Below the pieces are notes generated by a model. That model was not told the origin of the DNA, ran no database searches, and saw nothing but the letters and a program-made list of their open reading frames with translations. 30,778 bases of DNA from a virus. The position numbers and the translations under genes were made by a program. This document shows, in pieces, positions 1 to 5,603 of this stretch; positions within the stretch are counted from its first letter, which is position 1, and the number at the start of each line of letters is the position of its first letter. Location of the stretch: IMG/VR virus record IMGVR_UViG_3300009160_000114, positions 1 to 30,778 of that record, one strand, 5' to 3'.

Positions 1-9
1 GGTAGAACC

Positions 10-333
10 ATGAAGAAAGCTCCCCTCCCCGCCGGCCTGAAGACCGAGACCGTCCCGTCGGCCCTGTTCTCCTACGATGCCCGTGAGGAGCACCCGGACG
101 TGACGGCCATCAACGTGACCCACATCCTCGACGTGGTGATCCCCGGCTACTGGTCGATGAACCTCCGGGAGCGTCCGGACTACACGACCAGCCGGACCCT
201 CGTGGCGTCCTGGTGCGAGGCCCATGGTGCCCACTACTACGCCAAGGATCGCGAGGACTTCTCCCTCTACGAGGCCGCCCGGGAGGCTGTCGACAAGGGC
301 CTGACCAGGATGGTCTACGAGGACCTATCGTAA
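10..333 (+). CDS. small early-region protein of unknown function
   Basis: A 107-residue protein that I do not recognise. It is soluble, with no signal peptide or membrane segment, and has several aromatic and charged residues in its C-terminal half. The ATG is chosen because the bases just before it (GGTAGAACC, positions 1-9) are the 3' end of the promoter cassette that precedes most genes in this region; the rest of the cassette lies outside the window. Codon use is strongly GC-biased like its neighbours. The next cassette-like sequence starts right after its stop, so it is probably a single-gene unit, perhaps a host-takeover protein by location only. Confidence 0.75.
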   Translation: MKKAPLPAGLKTETVPSALFSYDAREEHPDVTAINVTHILDVVIPGYWSMNLRERPDYTTSRTLVASWCEAHGAHYYAKDREDFSLYEAAREAVDKGLTRMVYEDLS

Positions 334-337
334 CGAC

Positions 338-368
338 GCAAAGTTCCCAAAAGAAACGGTGTAAAAGT
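338..368 (+). promoter_or_regulatory. degenerate copy of the early promoter cassette
   Basis: GCAAAGTTC followed by an A-rich spacer and GTGTAAAAG resembles the cassette found before other early genes, but the -10-like hexamer is poor and no start codon lies six bases downstream. The collagen-like gene starts about 32 bases further on, so this copy would give a leadered transcript if it works. Confidence 0.4.
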
Positions 369-400
369 TGTACTTCTTGGTGTATGGTTGATCCATAGTC

Positions 401-925
401 ATGTTATCATGGATCGCCATACTTTTATCAGCCCTCGCCTTGTTCGAGATCAGGACTCTCAAGCAGCGCCTCCGAACCATCAGCCGAACACCAGGACCAC
501 GGGGTCGCAGAGGGTTACCTGGACCGGCAGGTCCTCGAGGTGAGGACGGGGTTGCCGGACCACCTGGTCCATCAGGACCGCAGGGGAGTAATGGTATGCC
601 TGGACCCCAAGGTGACAGAGGTCCTGCGGGTGGGCCTGGTATGCTTGGTACCACAGGACCCATGGGACCTACAGGCCCGCAGGGCGACAAGGGCGATCCC
701 GGAGTTGTTGGCGAGGTAGGACCCCAAGGTCCGACAGGTGCCACAGGACCCCAAGGTGGGCGAGGTGAGGCTGGTCCAAAAGGTGATATGGGACCACCCG
801 GTCCGCGGGGCGAAGTGGGTCCTAGAGGTCCCCAGGGCTTCAAGGGTGAGTCCAGCGGACCGGCCGAACGTGAACTCCTTGCCCATTGGGCCCACGAGGC
901 CTTGAAGCCTTCTGGAGAAGAATAG
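401..925 (+). CDS. collagen-like membrane-anchored protein
   Basis: A 174-residue protein. Residues 1-16 are a hydrophobic segment ([16 protein letters not shown]), followed by a basic stretch and then, from about residue 31 to 151, nearly uninterrupted Gly-X-Y triplets with many prolines, broken once near GGPGM. The C-terminus is a short charged non-collagenous tail. Such repeats form collagen triple helices; in phages they usually occur in tail fibres or head fibres, but those normally lack an N-terminal membrane segment. Here the anchor and the location among early genes suggest a cell-envelope protein made in the infected host rather than a virion fibre. That reading is inference. No Shine-Dalgarno sequence is visible before the ATG, which follows a four-codon mini-ORF. 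Confidence 0.85.
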   Translation: MLSWIAILLSALALFEIRTLKQRLRTISRTPGPRGRRGLPGPAGPRGEDGVAGPPGPSGPQGSNGMPGPQGDRGPAGGPGMLGTTGPMGPTGPQGDKGDPGVVGEVGPQGPTGATGPQGGRGEAGPKGDMGPPGPRGEVGPRGPQGFKGESSGPAERELLAHWAHEALKPSGEE

Positions 926-934
926 CACTGAGCA

Positions 935-970
935 GTGCAAAGTTCTACCTCGAAAGGATATACTAGGACC
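935..970 (+). promoter_or_regulatory. early promoter cassette, TATACT type
   Basis: GTGCAA at 935-940 acts as a -35-like box, an 18-bp spacer follows, TATACT lies at 959-964, and AGGACC fills the six bases to the ATG at 971. Transcription starting about seven bases after the hexamer would begin at the start codon, giving a leaderless mRNA. Confidence 0.75.
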
Positions 971-1291
971 ATGAACATCGTCGAGTACGTCTCCGGTCTC
1001 CGCAAGTACCGCATCACCCTCGTCCCCGGTGCCTACGTCGTCGTCGAGGCCTTCAAGGATGACCAGTTCGTCTCGATGAAGAGGTTTGAGGTGGGGGACG
1101 AGGTGGAGTACGACTCCTTCAACCTGAGCTACACAGGCCTCATCATGGCGATCGGCAAGAAGACGGTCACCGTGGAGACCTCTTTCAGGGGAAACAAGCG
1201 CCTCAAGGCCGAGGAGTTCGGCTGGCGGAACTGGGACTTCAATGCTGCTGAGACCGCACGACGCAACGCAGAAACGTCGCAATCTATCTGA
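971..1291 (+). CDS. small conserved phage-type protein, unknown function
   Basis: A 106-residue protein. The middle ([15 protein letters not shown], about residues 43-57) followed by a KKTVTVE strand looks like a small beta-barrel, and the C-terminus has an [16 protein letters not shown] segment that I associate with a widespread family of small phage proteins without known function. The frame is open upstream to 935, but that part is the promoter cassette read as protein; the start at 971 is chosen because the cassette always ends six bases before an ATG. Confidence 0.75.
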   Translation: MNIVEYVSGLRKYRITLVPGAYVVVEAFKDDQFVSMKRFEVGDEVEYDSFNLSYTGLIMAIGKKTVTVETSFRGNKRLKAEEFGWRNWDFNAAETARRNAETSQSI

Positions 1292-1296
1292 GGGCT

Positions 1297-1332
1297 GTGC
1301 AAAGTTCGGACCCGAAAGGGTATACTAGAACC
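1297..1332 (+). promoter_or_regulatory. early promoter cassette, TATACT type
   Basis: GTGCAA, 18-bp spacer, TATACT at 1321-1326, then AGAACC up to the ATG at 1333. The spacer here (CGGACC region) differs from other copies while both boxes are kept. Confidence 0.72.
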
Positions 1333-1497
1333 ATGGAAACGGTCTTCGCCAAGGTCCCCCAGCACCTCTACCTCTTCCGGTCCGCCTGCGGGACCAAGTT
1401 CATCGACCGGGACGGTCGGGGCTGGAAGCTCCACACCCCGACCCTCGGGAAGTGGACCTACTTCCCCACCTTCAAGGCCTGCCTCACGGCGGCCTGA
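1333..1497 (+). CDS. very small early protein, unknown
   Basis: A 54-residue protein with many aromatic and basic residues (YLFR, KWTYFPTF) and a single Cys near the middle. I do not recognise it. The start follows the promoter cassette directly. It stands alone between two cassettes, so it is probably expressed as its own unit. Confidence 0.65.
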   Translation: METVFAKVPQHLYLFRSACGTKFIDRDGRGWKLHTPTLGKWTYFPTFKACLTAA

Positions 1498-1512
1498 AAA
1501 GTCGCGGAGGCG

Positions 1513-1548
1513 GTGCAAAGTCAACCCTAAAAGAGGTAAGGTAGAACC
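1513..1548 (+). promoter_or_regulatory. early promoter cassette, TAAGGT type
   Basis: GTGCAA at 1513-1518, 18-bp spacer, TAAGGT at 1537-1542 and AGAACC before the ATG at 1549. The -10-like hexamer is far from the bacterial consensus, unlike the TATACT copies, but spacing and total length (36 bp) are unchanged. Confidence 0.65.
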
Positions 1549-2274
1549 ATGCCGATCATCAAGACGAGCTACGACGCCAACGTCGGCCCCGAGACCCTCT
1601 TCCGTGGTCGGGTGCTCAAGATCGAGAAGACCACGGAGACCCGCAACTGGTCGGACACGTTGGACTACAGCGACCACCGCTCCACGGAGTGCACCTGGGC
1701 CCTCGTCTACCTCGGGACCCACGGCGTGCCGCCCCGCGGTTGGAACGGCCGGGTGATCGCCCACATCAAGGACCCGTTCTGGGAGACGCCCCGGGACCTG
1801 ACGGTCGACGAGCGGTTCGCCTGGATGGACTGCACCAACCTCTTTGGGGACCGGCACGGTTACCTGCTCAAGGCCGAGGTCGACACGGTGGGCGACCTTC
1901 TCATCGCCGGTGGCACGGAGAACATCTACGACCAGCTCGCCGCCTGGGAGGCCCACCACAAGGCCGCCCTCGAGGCCCGAGTCGCGGAGCATGCCGCAAA
2001 GGAGGCCATCCGCCTCGCCGCCGAGAAGGCCGCGGCCGAGAAGAATGCCGCCCGTGCTGCCAAGGCTGCCGAGAAGGATGCCGTCCTCAAGGCCGCCGCT
2101 GAAGGCCACCTCGCCCGGATCCCCACCAAGGGCACTCAGGTCACGGTGGATGGGTTCACAGGGAAGGTCTTCTGGATCGGGGTCTCCAAGTACCGTGGGT
2201 CCTGGTCCGCCCGGGCCGGTATCAAGGACTCCAGGGGCAACGTGCAGTGGGTTCCGGCGGACCGGTTCTCCTGA
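1549..2274 (+). CDS. Ala-rich coiled-coil protein with small beta C-domain, unknown
   Basis: A 241-residue protein with three parts: an N-terminal region (about 1-120) rich in Trp and charged residues; a long Ala/Lys/Glu helix (about 125-185), very likely a coiled coil; and a C-terminal beta-rich domain starting GTQVTVDGFTGKV that resembles small SH3-like or KOW-like barrels. It is the largest protein in the early block apart from the partial view of neighbouring operons. No catalytic motif is visible. The long hairpin at 2278-2358 begins right after its stop. Confidence 0.75.
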   Translation: MPIIKTSYDANVGPETLFRGRVLKIEKTTETRNWSDTLDYSDHRSTECTWALVYLGTHGVPPRGWNGRVIAHIKDPFWETPRDLTVDERFAWMDCTNLFGDRHGYLLKAEVDTVGDLLIAGGTENIYDQLAAWEAHHKAALEARVAEHAAKEAIRLAAEKAAAEKNAARAAKAAEKDAVLKAAAEGHLARIPTKGTQVTVDGFTGKVFWIGVSKYRGSWSARAGIKDSRGNVQWVPADRFS

Positions 2275-2277
2275 CCT

Positions 2278-2358
2278 AGGATGACACAGGAGAGGCTTCC
2301 ATAAATCCGGGAGGGGTAACCAAGGCCCGACTCCCCAAAGCCTCTCCTGGGTCATCCT
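2278..2358 (+). ncRNA. long imperfect hairpin; possible structured RNA or terminator
   Basis: Positions 2278-2298 and 2338-2358 are inverted repeats matching at 20 of 21 bases (AGGATGAC..AGGAGAGGCTT against its complement). The 39-base loop holds a second stem (GGGAG with CTCCC). No T-run follows, so a classical intrinsic terminator is less likely than a structured RNA, a processing site or a factor-dependent stop. Confidence 0.5.
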
Positions 2359-2385
2359 CGAGACCTCGACAAAGTTCACAGGACA

Positions 2386-2421
2386 GTGCAAAGTTCCACC
2401 TTGAAGTGATAAGTTAGAACC
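2386..2421 (+). promoter_or_regulatory. early promoter cassette, TAAGTT type
   Basis: GTGCAA at 2386, hexamer TAAGTT at 2410-2415, AGAACC to the ATG at 2422. A partial extra copy of the ACAAAGTTCAC element lies just upstream at about 2369-2380. Confidence 0.62.
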
Positions 2422-2511
2422 ATGGACAAGCACACCGCCTCGGACATCCTCGGAGCCCTCATCACGGTCGCCTCCACGGCCTTCGCCGGCTACTGGCTCC
2501 TCGCCCTCTGA
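2422..2511 (+). CDS. 29-residue single-span membrane protein
   Basis: A tiny protein with a charged N-terminus (MDKHTASD) and one hydrophobic helix (ILGALITVASTAFAGYWLLAL). It is accepted as real because its ATG stands exactly at the end of a promoter cassette and the codon use matches the neighbours. Function unknown; small phage membrane proteins of this type often alter the host envelope, but nothing specific is visible. Confidence 0.6.
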   Translation: MDKHTASDILGALITVASTAFAGYWLLAL

Positions 2512-2541
2512 CCCTTCACTCCCAACCACAAGGACGACACC

Positions 2542-2727
2542 ATGAACGACTCGATCACCATCAAGACCTGCAAGTGCGACGAGTGTGACCATACGGCACC
2601 TGGTGTGGAGTACACATCCCTCGGGTCCCCGGTTCTCTTCGTCTGCAAGCACTGCGAGCCCAAAGGGTTCGAGAAGCAGGCCCGACAGGATATCGATTCC
2701 TGGTTGGCCGGCGGTTCGTTCCGCTGA
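2542..2727 (+). CDS. small zinc-ribbon-like protein
   Basis: A 61-residue protein with C-K-C-D-E-C near residues 10-15 and C-K-H-C near residues 36-39, the spacing of a zinc ribbon or treble-clef knuckle. It is likely to bind zinc and perhaps nucleic acid or a host protein. Unlike most genes here it has no cassette; instead AAGGA lies about eight bases before the ATG, so it is probably the second gene of a two-gene transcript with the membrane peptide upstream. Confidence 0.72.
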   Translation: MNDSITIKTCKCDECDHTAPGVEYTSLGSPVLFVCKHCEPKGFEKQARQDIDSWLAGGSFR

Positions 2728-2732
2728 TCCCG

Positions 2733-2768
2733 GTGCAAAGTCAACCCTGAAAGAGTTAAGGTAGAACC
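2733..2768 (+). promoter_or_regulatory. early promoter cassette, TAAGGT type
   Basis: GTGCAA at 2733, TAAGGT at 2757-2762, AGAACC to the ATG at 2769. Nearly identical to the copy at 1513-1548, including the one-base change AGTCAACCC in the spacer, so these two share a recent ancestor. Confidence 0.66.
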
Positions 2769-3149
2769 ATGGCAACTCGCTCCTACATCGGCAAGCTCCT
2801 CAACGACGGCTCCATCACCGGCATCTACTGCCACTTCGACGGTTACCCGGAGGGCGTCGGTGCCACCCTCAAGGAGCACTACACGGATCCGGTCAAGGTG
2901 GATGCCCTCCTCGCCCTCGGCTCCATCTCGTCCCTCGGGGCGGAGATCGGGGAACAACACGAGTTCGAGGATCGATCCCGCGACTGCGTCACGGCCTGCC
3001 ACCGGGACCGTGGCGAACGCCTTGAGGCGCCGACCGTCTACCGGAACATCGACGAACTTCGCCGGAATGCCTTCAACGACCTCGGGGCTGAGTATGCCTA
3101 CGTCTTCGTCAACGGGGAGTGGGCCACCACGGAGTTGGGTCCGGCGTGA
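2769..3149 (+). CDS. conserved phage protein of the MATRSxIG family, unknown function
   Basis: A 126-residue protein starting MATRSYIGKL and carrying IYCHFDGYPEGVG (about residues 19-31), which I recognise as the signature of a widespread family of small phage and bacterial proteins with no established role. Full length for that family by my recollection. A cassette promoter precedes it and the next gene overlaps its stop, so the two are translated together. Confidence 0.82.
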   Translation: MATRSYIGKLLNDGSITGIYCHFDGYPEGVGATLKEHYTDPVKVDALLALGSISSLGAEIGEQHEFEDRSRDCVTACHRDRGERLEAPTVYRNIDELRRNAFNDLGAEYAYVFVNGEWATTELGPA

Positions 3150-3379
3150 CCCTCGATGAGTTCCTCCGCAAGGCCCTGGAACCTCAACGTGCCACGAGAC
3201 CGGGACAACGGTTCATCAACCTCCTCCACGAGGTGAAGCCCAGCCTCGCCTACAACCTGAAGAAGATCAACCTCGATCCGTACTACATGGATCAGCTCCT
3301 CCCCGCGGCCATCCAGTACGCCGTGGACAACTGGGACGCCTTCAGCCCAACCGACTACATCATAGGAGTCGATGAGTGA
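3146..3379 (+). CDS. small protein translationally coupled to the upstream gene
   Basis: A 77-residue protein, probably helical, not recognised. The frame is open from 3119, but the GTG at 3146 overlaps the upstream stop as GTGA and has GGAG a few bases before it, so I choose that start. The overlap means it is probably made in fixed ratio with the upstream conserved protein and may work with it. Confidence 0.68.
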   Translation: MTLDEFLRKALEPQRATRPGQRFINLLHEVKPSLAYNLKKINLDPYYMDQLLPAAIQYAVDNWDAFSPTDYIIGVDE

Positions 3380-3407
3380 TGAAAGATACAAGAAATTCCC
3401 TCATCTA

Positions 3408-3443
3408 GTGCAAAGTTCAACCGGGAAGTGATAGGGTAGAACC
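3408..3443 (+). promoter_or_regulatory. early promoter cassette, TAGGGT type
   Basis: GTGCAA at 3408, TAGGGT at 3432-3437, AGAACC to the ATG at 3444. Stop codons in the spacer (TGA, TAG) show that this element is not a conserved N-terminal peptide. Confidence 0.64.
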
Positions 3444-3665
3444 ATGGGTTACGAATCGACCACGTACGAATGCCGGGGTTGCGGGCGATACGGTGACGGA
3501 ACCTGGGTGTCCCTGCCACCTGAGTGGTCACGCATCGAGCGGATCGACGGGCCGAACAGCATCTGTCCTGCCTGTGTTCACGATCGTCTCGAGGATGTTC
3601 TCAAGGATCTTCGCGAGGACGGTTACGAGCACGCCCACGTGGTGCAAAGTTCAACCGAGAAGTGA
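3444..3665 (+). CDS. small zinc-ribbon protein
   Basis: A 73-residue protein with two Cys pairs (CRGC near residues 10-13 and CPAC near residues 42-45), likely a zinc ribbon, then a helical charged tail. The last eight codons lie inside the next gene's promoter cassette: GTG GTG CAA AGT TCA is both coding and the -35 box, and the stop TGA is part of the spacer. It may be a DNA- or RNA polymerase-binding protein by analogy with other small phage zinc ribbons; this is inference. Confidence 0.72.
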   Translation: MGYESTTYECRGCGRYGDGTWVSLPPEWSRIERIDGPNSICPACVHDRLEDVLKDLREDGYEHAHVVQSSTEK

Positions 3666-3677
3666 TAGGGTAGAACC
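3642..3677 (+). promoter_or_regulatory. early promoter cassette inside the 3' end of the upstream gene
   Basis: GTGCAA at 3642, TAGGGT at 3666-3671, AGAACC to the ATG at 3678. The first 24 bases also encode the C-terminus and stop of the upstream zinc-ribbon protein. Confidence 0.64.
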
Positions 3678-3881
3678 ATGAAGAAGACGATCCCCCATGC
3701 GATCCCCCAGAGGCCGTGGCAGTCCTACCCCGGCGAGAACTTCGACCGCACGACCACCATGGCCCTCCAGATCGCGGACGAAGCTCGGGCCAATGGGCGG
3801 GTCGAACCGGCCCACGGCTACTCCCGAGGAGACTGGGAGACGGCTGAAGAACGTCTCGTCCGCAGTGCAAAGTTCGCCTGA
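3678..3881 (+). CDS. small early protein, unknown
   Basis: A 67-residue protein, proline-containing N-terminus followed by a probable helix (ALQIADEARANGR). Not recognised. Its last codons (CGC AGT GCA AAG TTC GCC TGA) overlap the following promoter cassette, as in the gene before it, which shows how tightly the block is packed. Confidence 0.66.
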   Translation: MKKTIPHAIPQRPWQSYPGENFDRTTTMALQIADEARANGRVEPAHGYSRGDWETAEERLVRSAKFA

Positions 3882-3900
3882 GAAAGGGTATATTAGGACC
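3865..3900 (+). promoter_or_regulatory. early promoter cassette, TATATT type
   Basis: GTGCAA at 3865, TATATT at 3889-3894, AGGACC to the ATG at 3901. Overlaps the 3' end of the upstream gene. Confidence 0.72.
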
Positions 3901-4158
3901 ATGAAGAACGACATCACGGTGGGCGACCTCGTCGAAGAGGTGGGCACGGACTCCGGTTGGTGGGTGGTGACCGAGGTCTTCCGGAACACCCACCGCAAGT
4001 ACATCGTCTGCGAGGATGCGGCGGGGCGACCGGTTCGCATGGTGACCGAGGTCTTCCGAAACACCCTCCGCGAGGGGTTCGCGGCGAAGCTGGTCCTTAA
4101 GGATCGACCGGACTGCGTCACCTTCGTCCCCATCGACCGGTTGGCCAAGGTCGGCTGA
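3901..4158 (+). CDS. small early protein with an internal duplication
   Basis: An 85-residue protein beginning MKNDITVGDLVEEVG, consistent with a small beta-barrel. The segment VTEVFRNTHR (about residues 23-32) recurs as VTEVFRNTLR (about 48-57), and the DNA is nearly identical over some 30 bases, so part of the gene was duplicated recently. Function unknown. A short hairpin overlaps its stop codon. Confidence 0.72.
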   Translation: MKNDITVGDLVEEVGTDSGWWVVTEVFRNTHRKYIVCEDAAGRPVRMVTEVFRNTLREGFAAKLVLKDRPDCVTFVPIDRLAKVG

Positions 4159-4169
4159 GAAAAGTTCTC
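4157..4169 (+). other. short hairpin over a stop codon
   Basis: GAGAA-AAG-TTCTC forms a five-base stem on the stop codon of the upstream gene. Similar small hairpins follow the next three genes. No T-run, so termination is doubtful. Confidence 0.35.
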
Positions 4170-4175
4170 CCGGCG

Positions 4176-4211
4176 GTGCAAAGTTCCCAGCAGAAAGGAT
4201 ATACTAAGACC
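4176..4211 (+). promoter_or_regulatory. early promoter cassette, TATACT type
   Basis: GTGCAA at 4176, TATACT at 4200-4205, AAGACC to the ATG at 4212. The spacer shares CCCAGCAG with the copy at 4413. Confidence 0.72.
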
Positions 4212-4385
4212 ATGAAGCTCACCAAGAAGCAGGTCCTCGAGATGTTCCGCGAGTTCTGGACCGGGCACCCCGGTTCGTGGACGGAGAGCGAGAGGCGGGA
4301 AGCCTGGAACGACTTCACGGATATGTTGTGCAAGGATCGGCAGATCACGGAACGCCAGTACGAGACCTGGGCCAACCCGTTCTGA
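4212..4385 (+). CDS. small early protein, unknown
   Basis: A 57-residue, Trp-rich, mostly helical protein starting MKLTKKQVLEMFREFW. Not recognised. The first residues superficially resemble the MKLT start of the putative capsid-targeted proteins elsewhere in the window, but there is no cleavage-type site and the helix continues differently, so I do not group it with them. Confidence 0.66.
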   Translation: MKLTKKQVLEMFREFWTGHPGSWTESERREAWNDFTDMLCKDRQITERQYETWANPF

Positions 4386-4388
4386 GCC

Positions 4389-4406
4389 GGGGACAAAAAG
4401 TTCCCC
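4389..4406 (+). other. short hairpin after a small gene
   Basis: GGGGA-CAAAAAGT-TCCCC lies a few bases after the stop codon and just before the next promoter cassette. It may slow or end transcription from the upstream unit, but no T-run follows. Confidence 0.4.
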
Positions 4407-4412
4407 AGCCCG

Positions 4413-4448
4413 GTGCAAAGTTCCCAGCAGAAAGTGTATACTGAGACC
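4413..4448 (+). promoter_or_regulatory. early promoter cassette, TATACT type
   Basis: GTGCAA at 4413, TATACT at 4437-4442, GAGACC to the ATG at 4449. Confidence 0.72.
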
Positions 4449-4676
4449 ATGAAGAACGCACGCTTCAACGAGGAGATGGCGATCATCAACGGCCGCGGCA
4501 CCTGGAGCGCCGACGGCTCCACCCTCACCCTGGAGAACGGGCGGATCCTCACGAAGGACGAGCAGTGGTCGGAGCGTGACCGCCTCCTGTCCGCCCGTCT
4601 GGCGAAGCCTGCCAAGCCGACCTCCCCTGCGGTCAAGCGGGAACGAGCCCGTCGGATGGCAACCGGCTGGTACTGA
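4449..4676 (+). CDS. small early protein, unknown
   Basis: A 75-residue protein. The N-terminal half could form a beta hairpin (GTWSADGSTLTLENGRIL); the C-terminal half is strongly basic (KRERARRMATGW), which could bind nucleic acid. Not recognised. Single-gene unit between a cassette and a short hairpin at 4680-4701. Confidence 0.66.
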   Translation: MKNARFNEEMAIINGRGTWSADGSTLTLENGRILTKDEQWSERDRLLSARLAKPAKPTSPAVKRERARRMATGWY

Positions 4677-4706
4677 GCCGGGGGACGAAAAAAGATCCTC
4701 CAGCCC

Positions 4707-4742
4707 GTGCAAAGTTCAACCTCGAAAGGGTATACTAGGACC
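4707..4742 (+). promoter_or_regulatory. early promoter cassette, TATACT type
   Basis: GTGCAA at 4707, TATACT at 4731-4736, AGGACC to the ATG at 4743. Matches the copies at 935 and 5156 almost throughout. Confidence 0.75.
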
Positions 4743-4919
4743 ATGAAGACCACGGTAGAGGTAGTCCAGGCCCGCGATGTTCTCCGGCTCACCTTATCCC
4801 TCGAGGAAGCCAAGCGGATCCGTGCGGCCCTCTCGGACCTGGACGGGGAAGACTTAGACGCCTATGGCGGGATCCTTGAGGTCCTGCGGAAGGCCATTCC
4901 CCAACAATGGGCTCGGTGA
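4743..4919 (+). CDS. small early protein, unknown
   Basis: A 58-residue acidic helical protein (LSLEEAKRIRAALSDLDGED). Not recognised. Its stop is followed by a small GAGA/TCTC hairpin and then the next cassette. Confidence 0.66.
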   Translation: MKTTVEVVQARDVLRLTLSLEEAKRIRAALSDLDGEDLDAYGGILEVLRKAIPQQWAR

Positions 4920-4936
4920 GAGCAGTTCTCCCGGCG

Positions 4937-4972
4937 GTGCAAAGTTCAACGAGGAAAGGATATACTAGGACC
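4937..4972 (+). promoter_or_regulatory. early promoter cassette, TATACT type
   Basis: GTGCAA at 4937, TATACT at 4961-4966, AGGACC to the ATG at 4973. Confidence 0.74.
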
Positions 4973-5149
4973 ATGAAGAACGAAGCCATCTACGAGATCG
5001 CGTACTTCACCCCCAAGGGCAAGCCCGGCCGGAAGCAGGTCCGCCAGTCGCGAATCGTCAAGGAAGCTCAGAAGCTGTACGACGCCGGGTACCACGGCAT
5101 CCAGGTCTCCTACTACCCACTGATCGCCGGCGTCGATCCGATCATCTGA
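4973..5149 (+). CDS. small early protein, unknown
   Basis: A 58-residue protein, basic in the middle (KGKPGRKQVRQSRIVK) and ending in a short hydrophobic stretch. It resembles small alpha/beta phage proteins with a Y..GY...V pattern but I cannot name a family. The frame is open from 4907; the start at 4973 is set by the cassette. Confidence 0.66.
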   Translation: MKNEAIYEIAYFTPKGKPGRKQVRQSRIVKEAQKLYDAGYHGIQVSYYPLIAGVDPII

Positions 5150-5155
5150 CCTGCG

Positions 5156-5191
5156 GTGCAAAGTTCAACCTCGAAAGGATATACTAGGACC
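5156..5191 (+). promoter_or_regulatory. early promoter cassette, TATACT type
   Basis: GTGCAA at 5156, TATACT at 5180-5185, AGGACC to the ATG at 5192. This is the last complete cassette in the window. Confidence 0.75.
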
Positions 5192-5551
5192 ATGAAGAAC
5201 CCCGGCAAGTACGAGTCGACTCTCGCCACCACCCTCAAGTCCCTAGGTCTCGACCACCGCGCGGAGGACCCCAACTTCCTGGAACTCCGCGAGGCGGCCT
5301 ACAAGATCGACGACCTCCGTGCTGAACTGGAAGGTTGCTCCCGGCGTCGCGCGGACCGACTCACGTCCTTCGCCAATGATGTGGCCTCGGGCCGGATCCA
5401 CATGACACCCCCGACGGGCAGCTCCCTCGTCGATGACATCGCGGAGAAGACCACCATCCTCAACGAGAAGTCCTCATCCTTCCCCACCCTCCTCCGCCTC
5501 GTCGCCGGACCAACCGCACCGAAGGAGTTCTTCGCGATCCTCCGCACCTGA
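5192..5551 (+). CDS. early protein, unknown
   Basis: A 119-residue, largely helical protein with a charged middle (LRAELEGCSRRRADRL). No known motif is visible. It is the last gene driven by the 36-bp cassette; downstream the gene organisation changes. Confidence 0.7.
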   Translation: MKNPGKYESTLATTLKSLGLDHRAEDPNFLELREAAYKIDDLRAELEGCSRRRADRLTSFANDVASGRIHMTPPTGSSLVDDIAEKTTILNEKSSSFPTLLRLVAGPTAPKEFFAILRT

Positions 5552-5582
5552 GAAACCCAACCTTCGCCACCACCGACCCGCA

Positions 5583-5603
5583 GGAGGATGATATATATCC
5601 TCC
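5583..5603 (+). promoter_or_regulatory. inverted repeat and TATATA box abutting a start codon
   Basis: GGAGGAT (5583-5589) and ATCCTCC (5597-5603) form a seven-base stem directly before the ATG at 5604. The loop contains TATATA (5592-5597) six bases before ATG, the same spacing as the early cassettes. In RNA the stem would hide the GGAGG ribosome-binding site, so either transcription starts at the ATG or translation is controlled by the hairpin. Confidence 0.45.

Noticed and set aside
401-925. Gly-X-Y repeats as a DNA tandem repeat or CRISPR-like array
   Set aside because: The periodicity is that of collagen triplets at protein level; the DNA units differ and there are no spacers of constant length.
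935-970. A conserved N-terminal peptide ([13 protein letters not shown]) on several early proteins
   Set aside because: It is the promoter cassette read as protein. Other copies of the cassette contain stop codons at the same place while the DNA boxes and length are kept.
572-1282. Long minus-strand ORFs opposite the collagen-like and other early genes
   Set aside because: They are mirror frames of GC-rich coding DNA, low in complexity, with no ribosome-binding sites and running through several plus-strand promoters.
1129-2775. A 548-codon minus-strand ORF
   Set aside because: It spans several plus-strand genes with their promoters and the hairpin at 2278; its protein has no recognisable domains and reads like an antisense shadow.
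4212-4385. MKLTKKQVLEMF start as another capsid-targeting peptide
   Set aside because: The pattern after the first residues differs, no [LI]-x-E site follows and the gene is driven by an early cassette.
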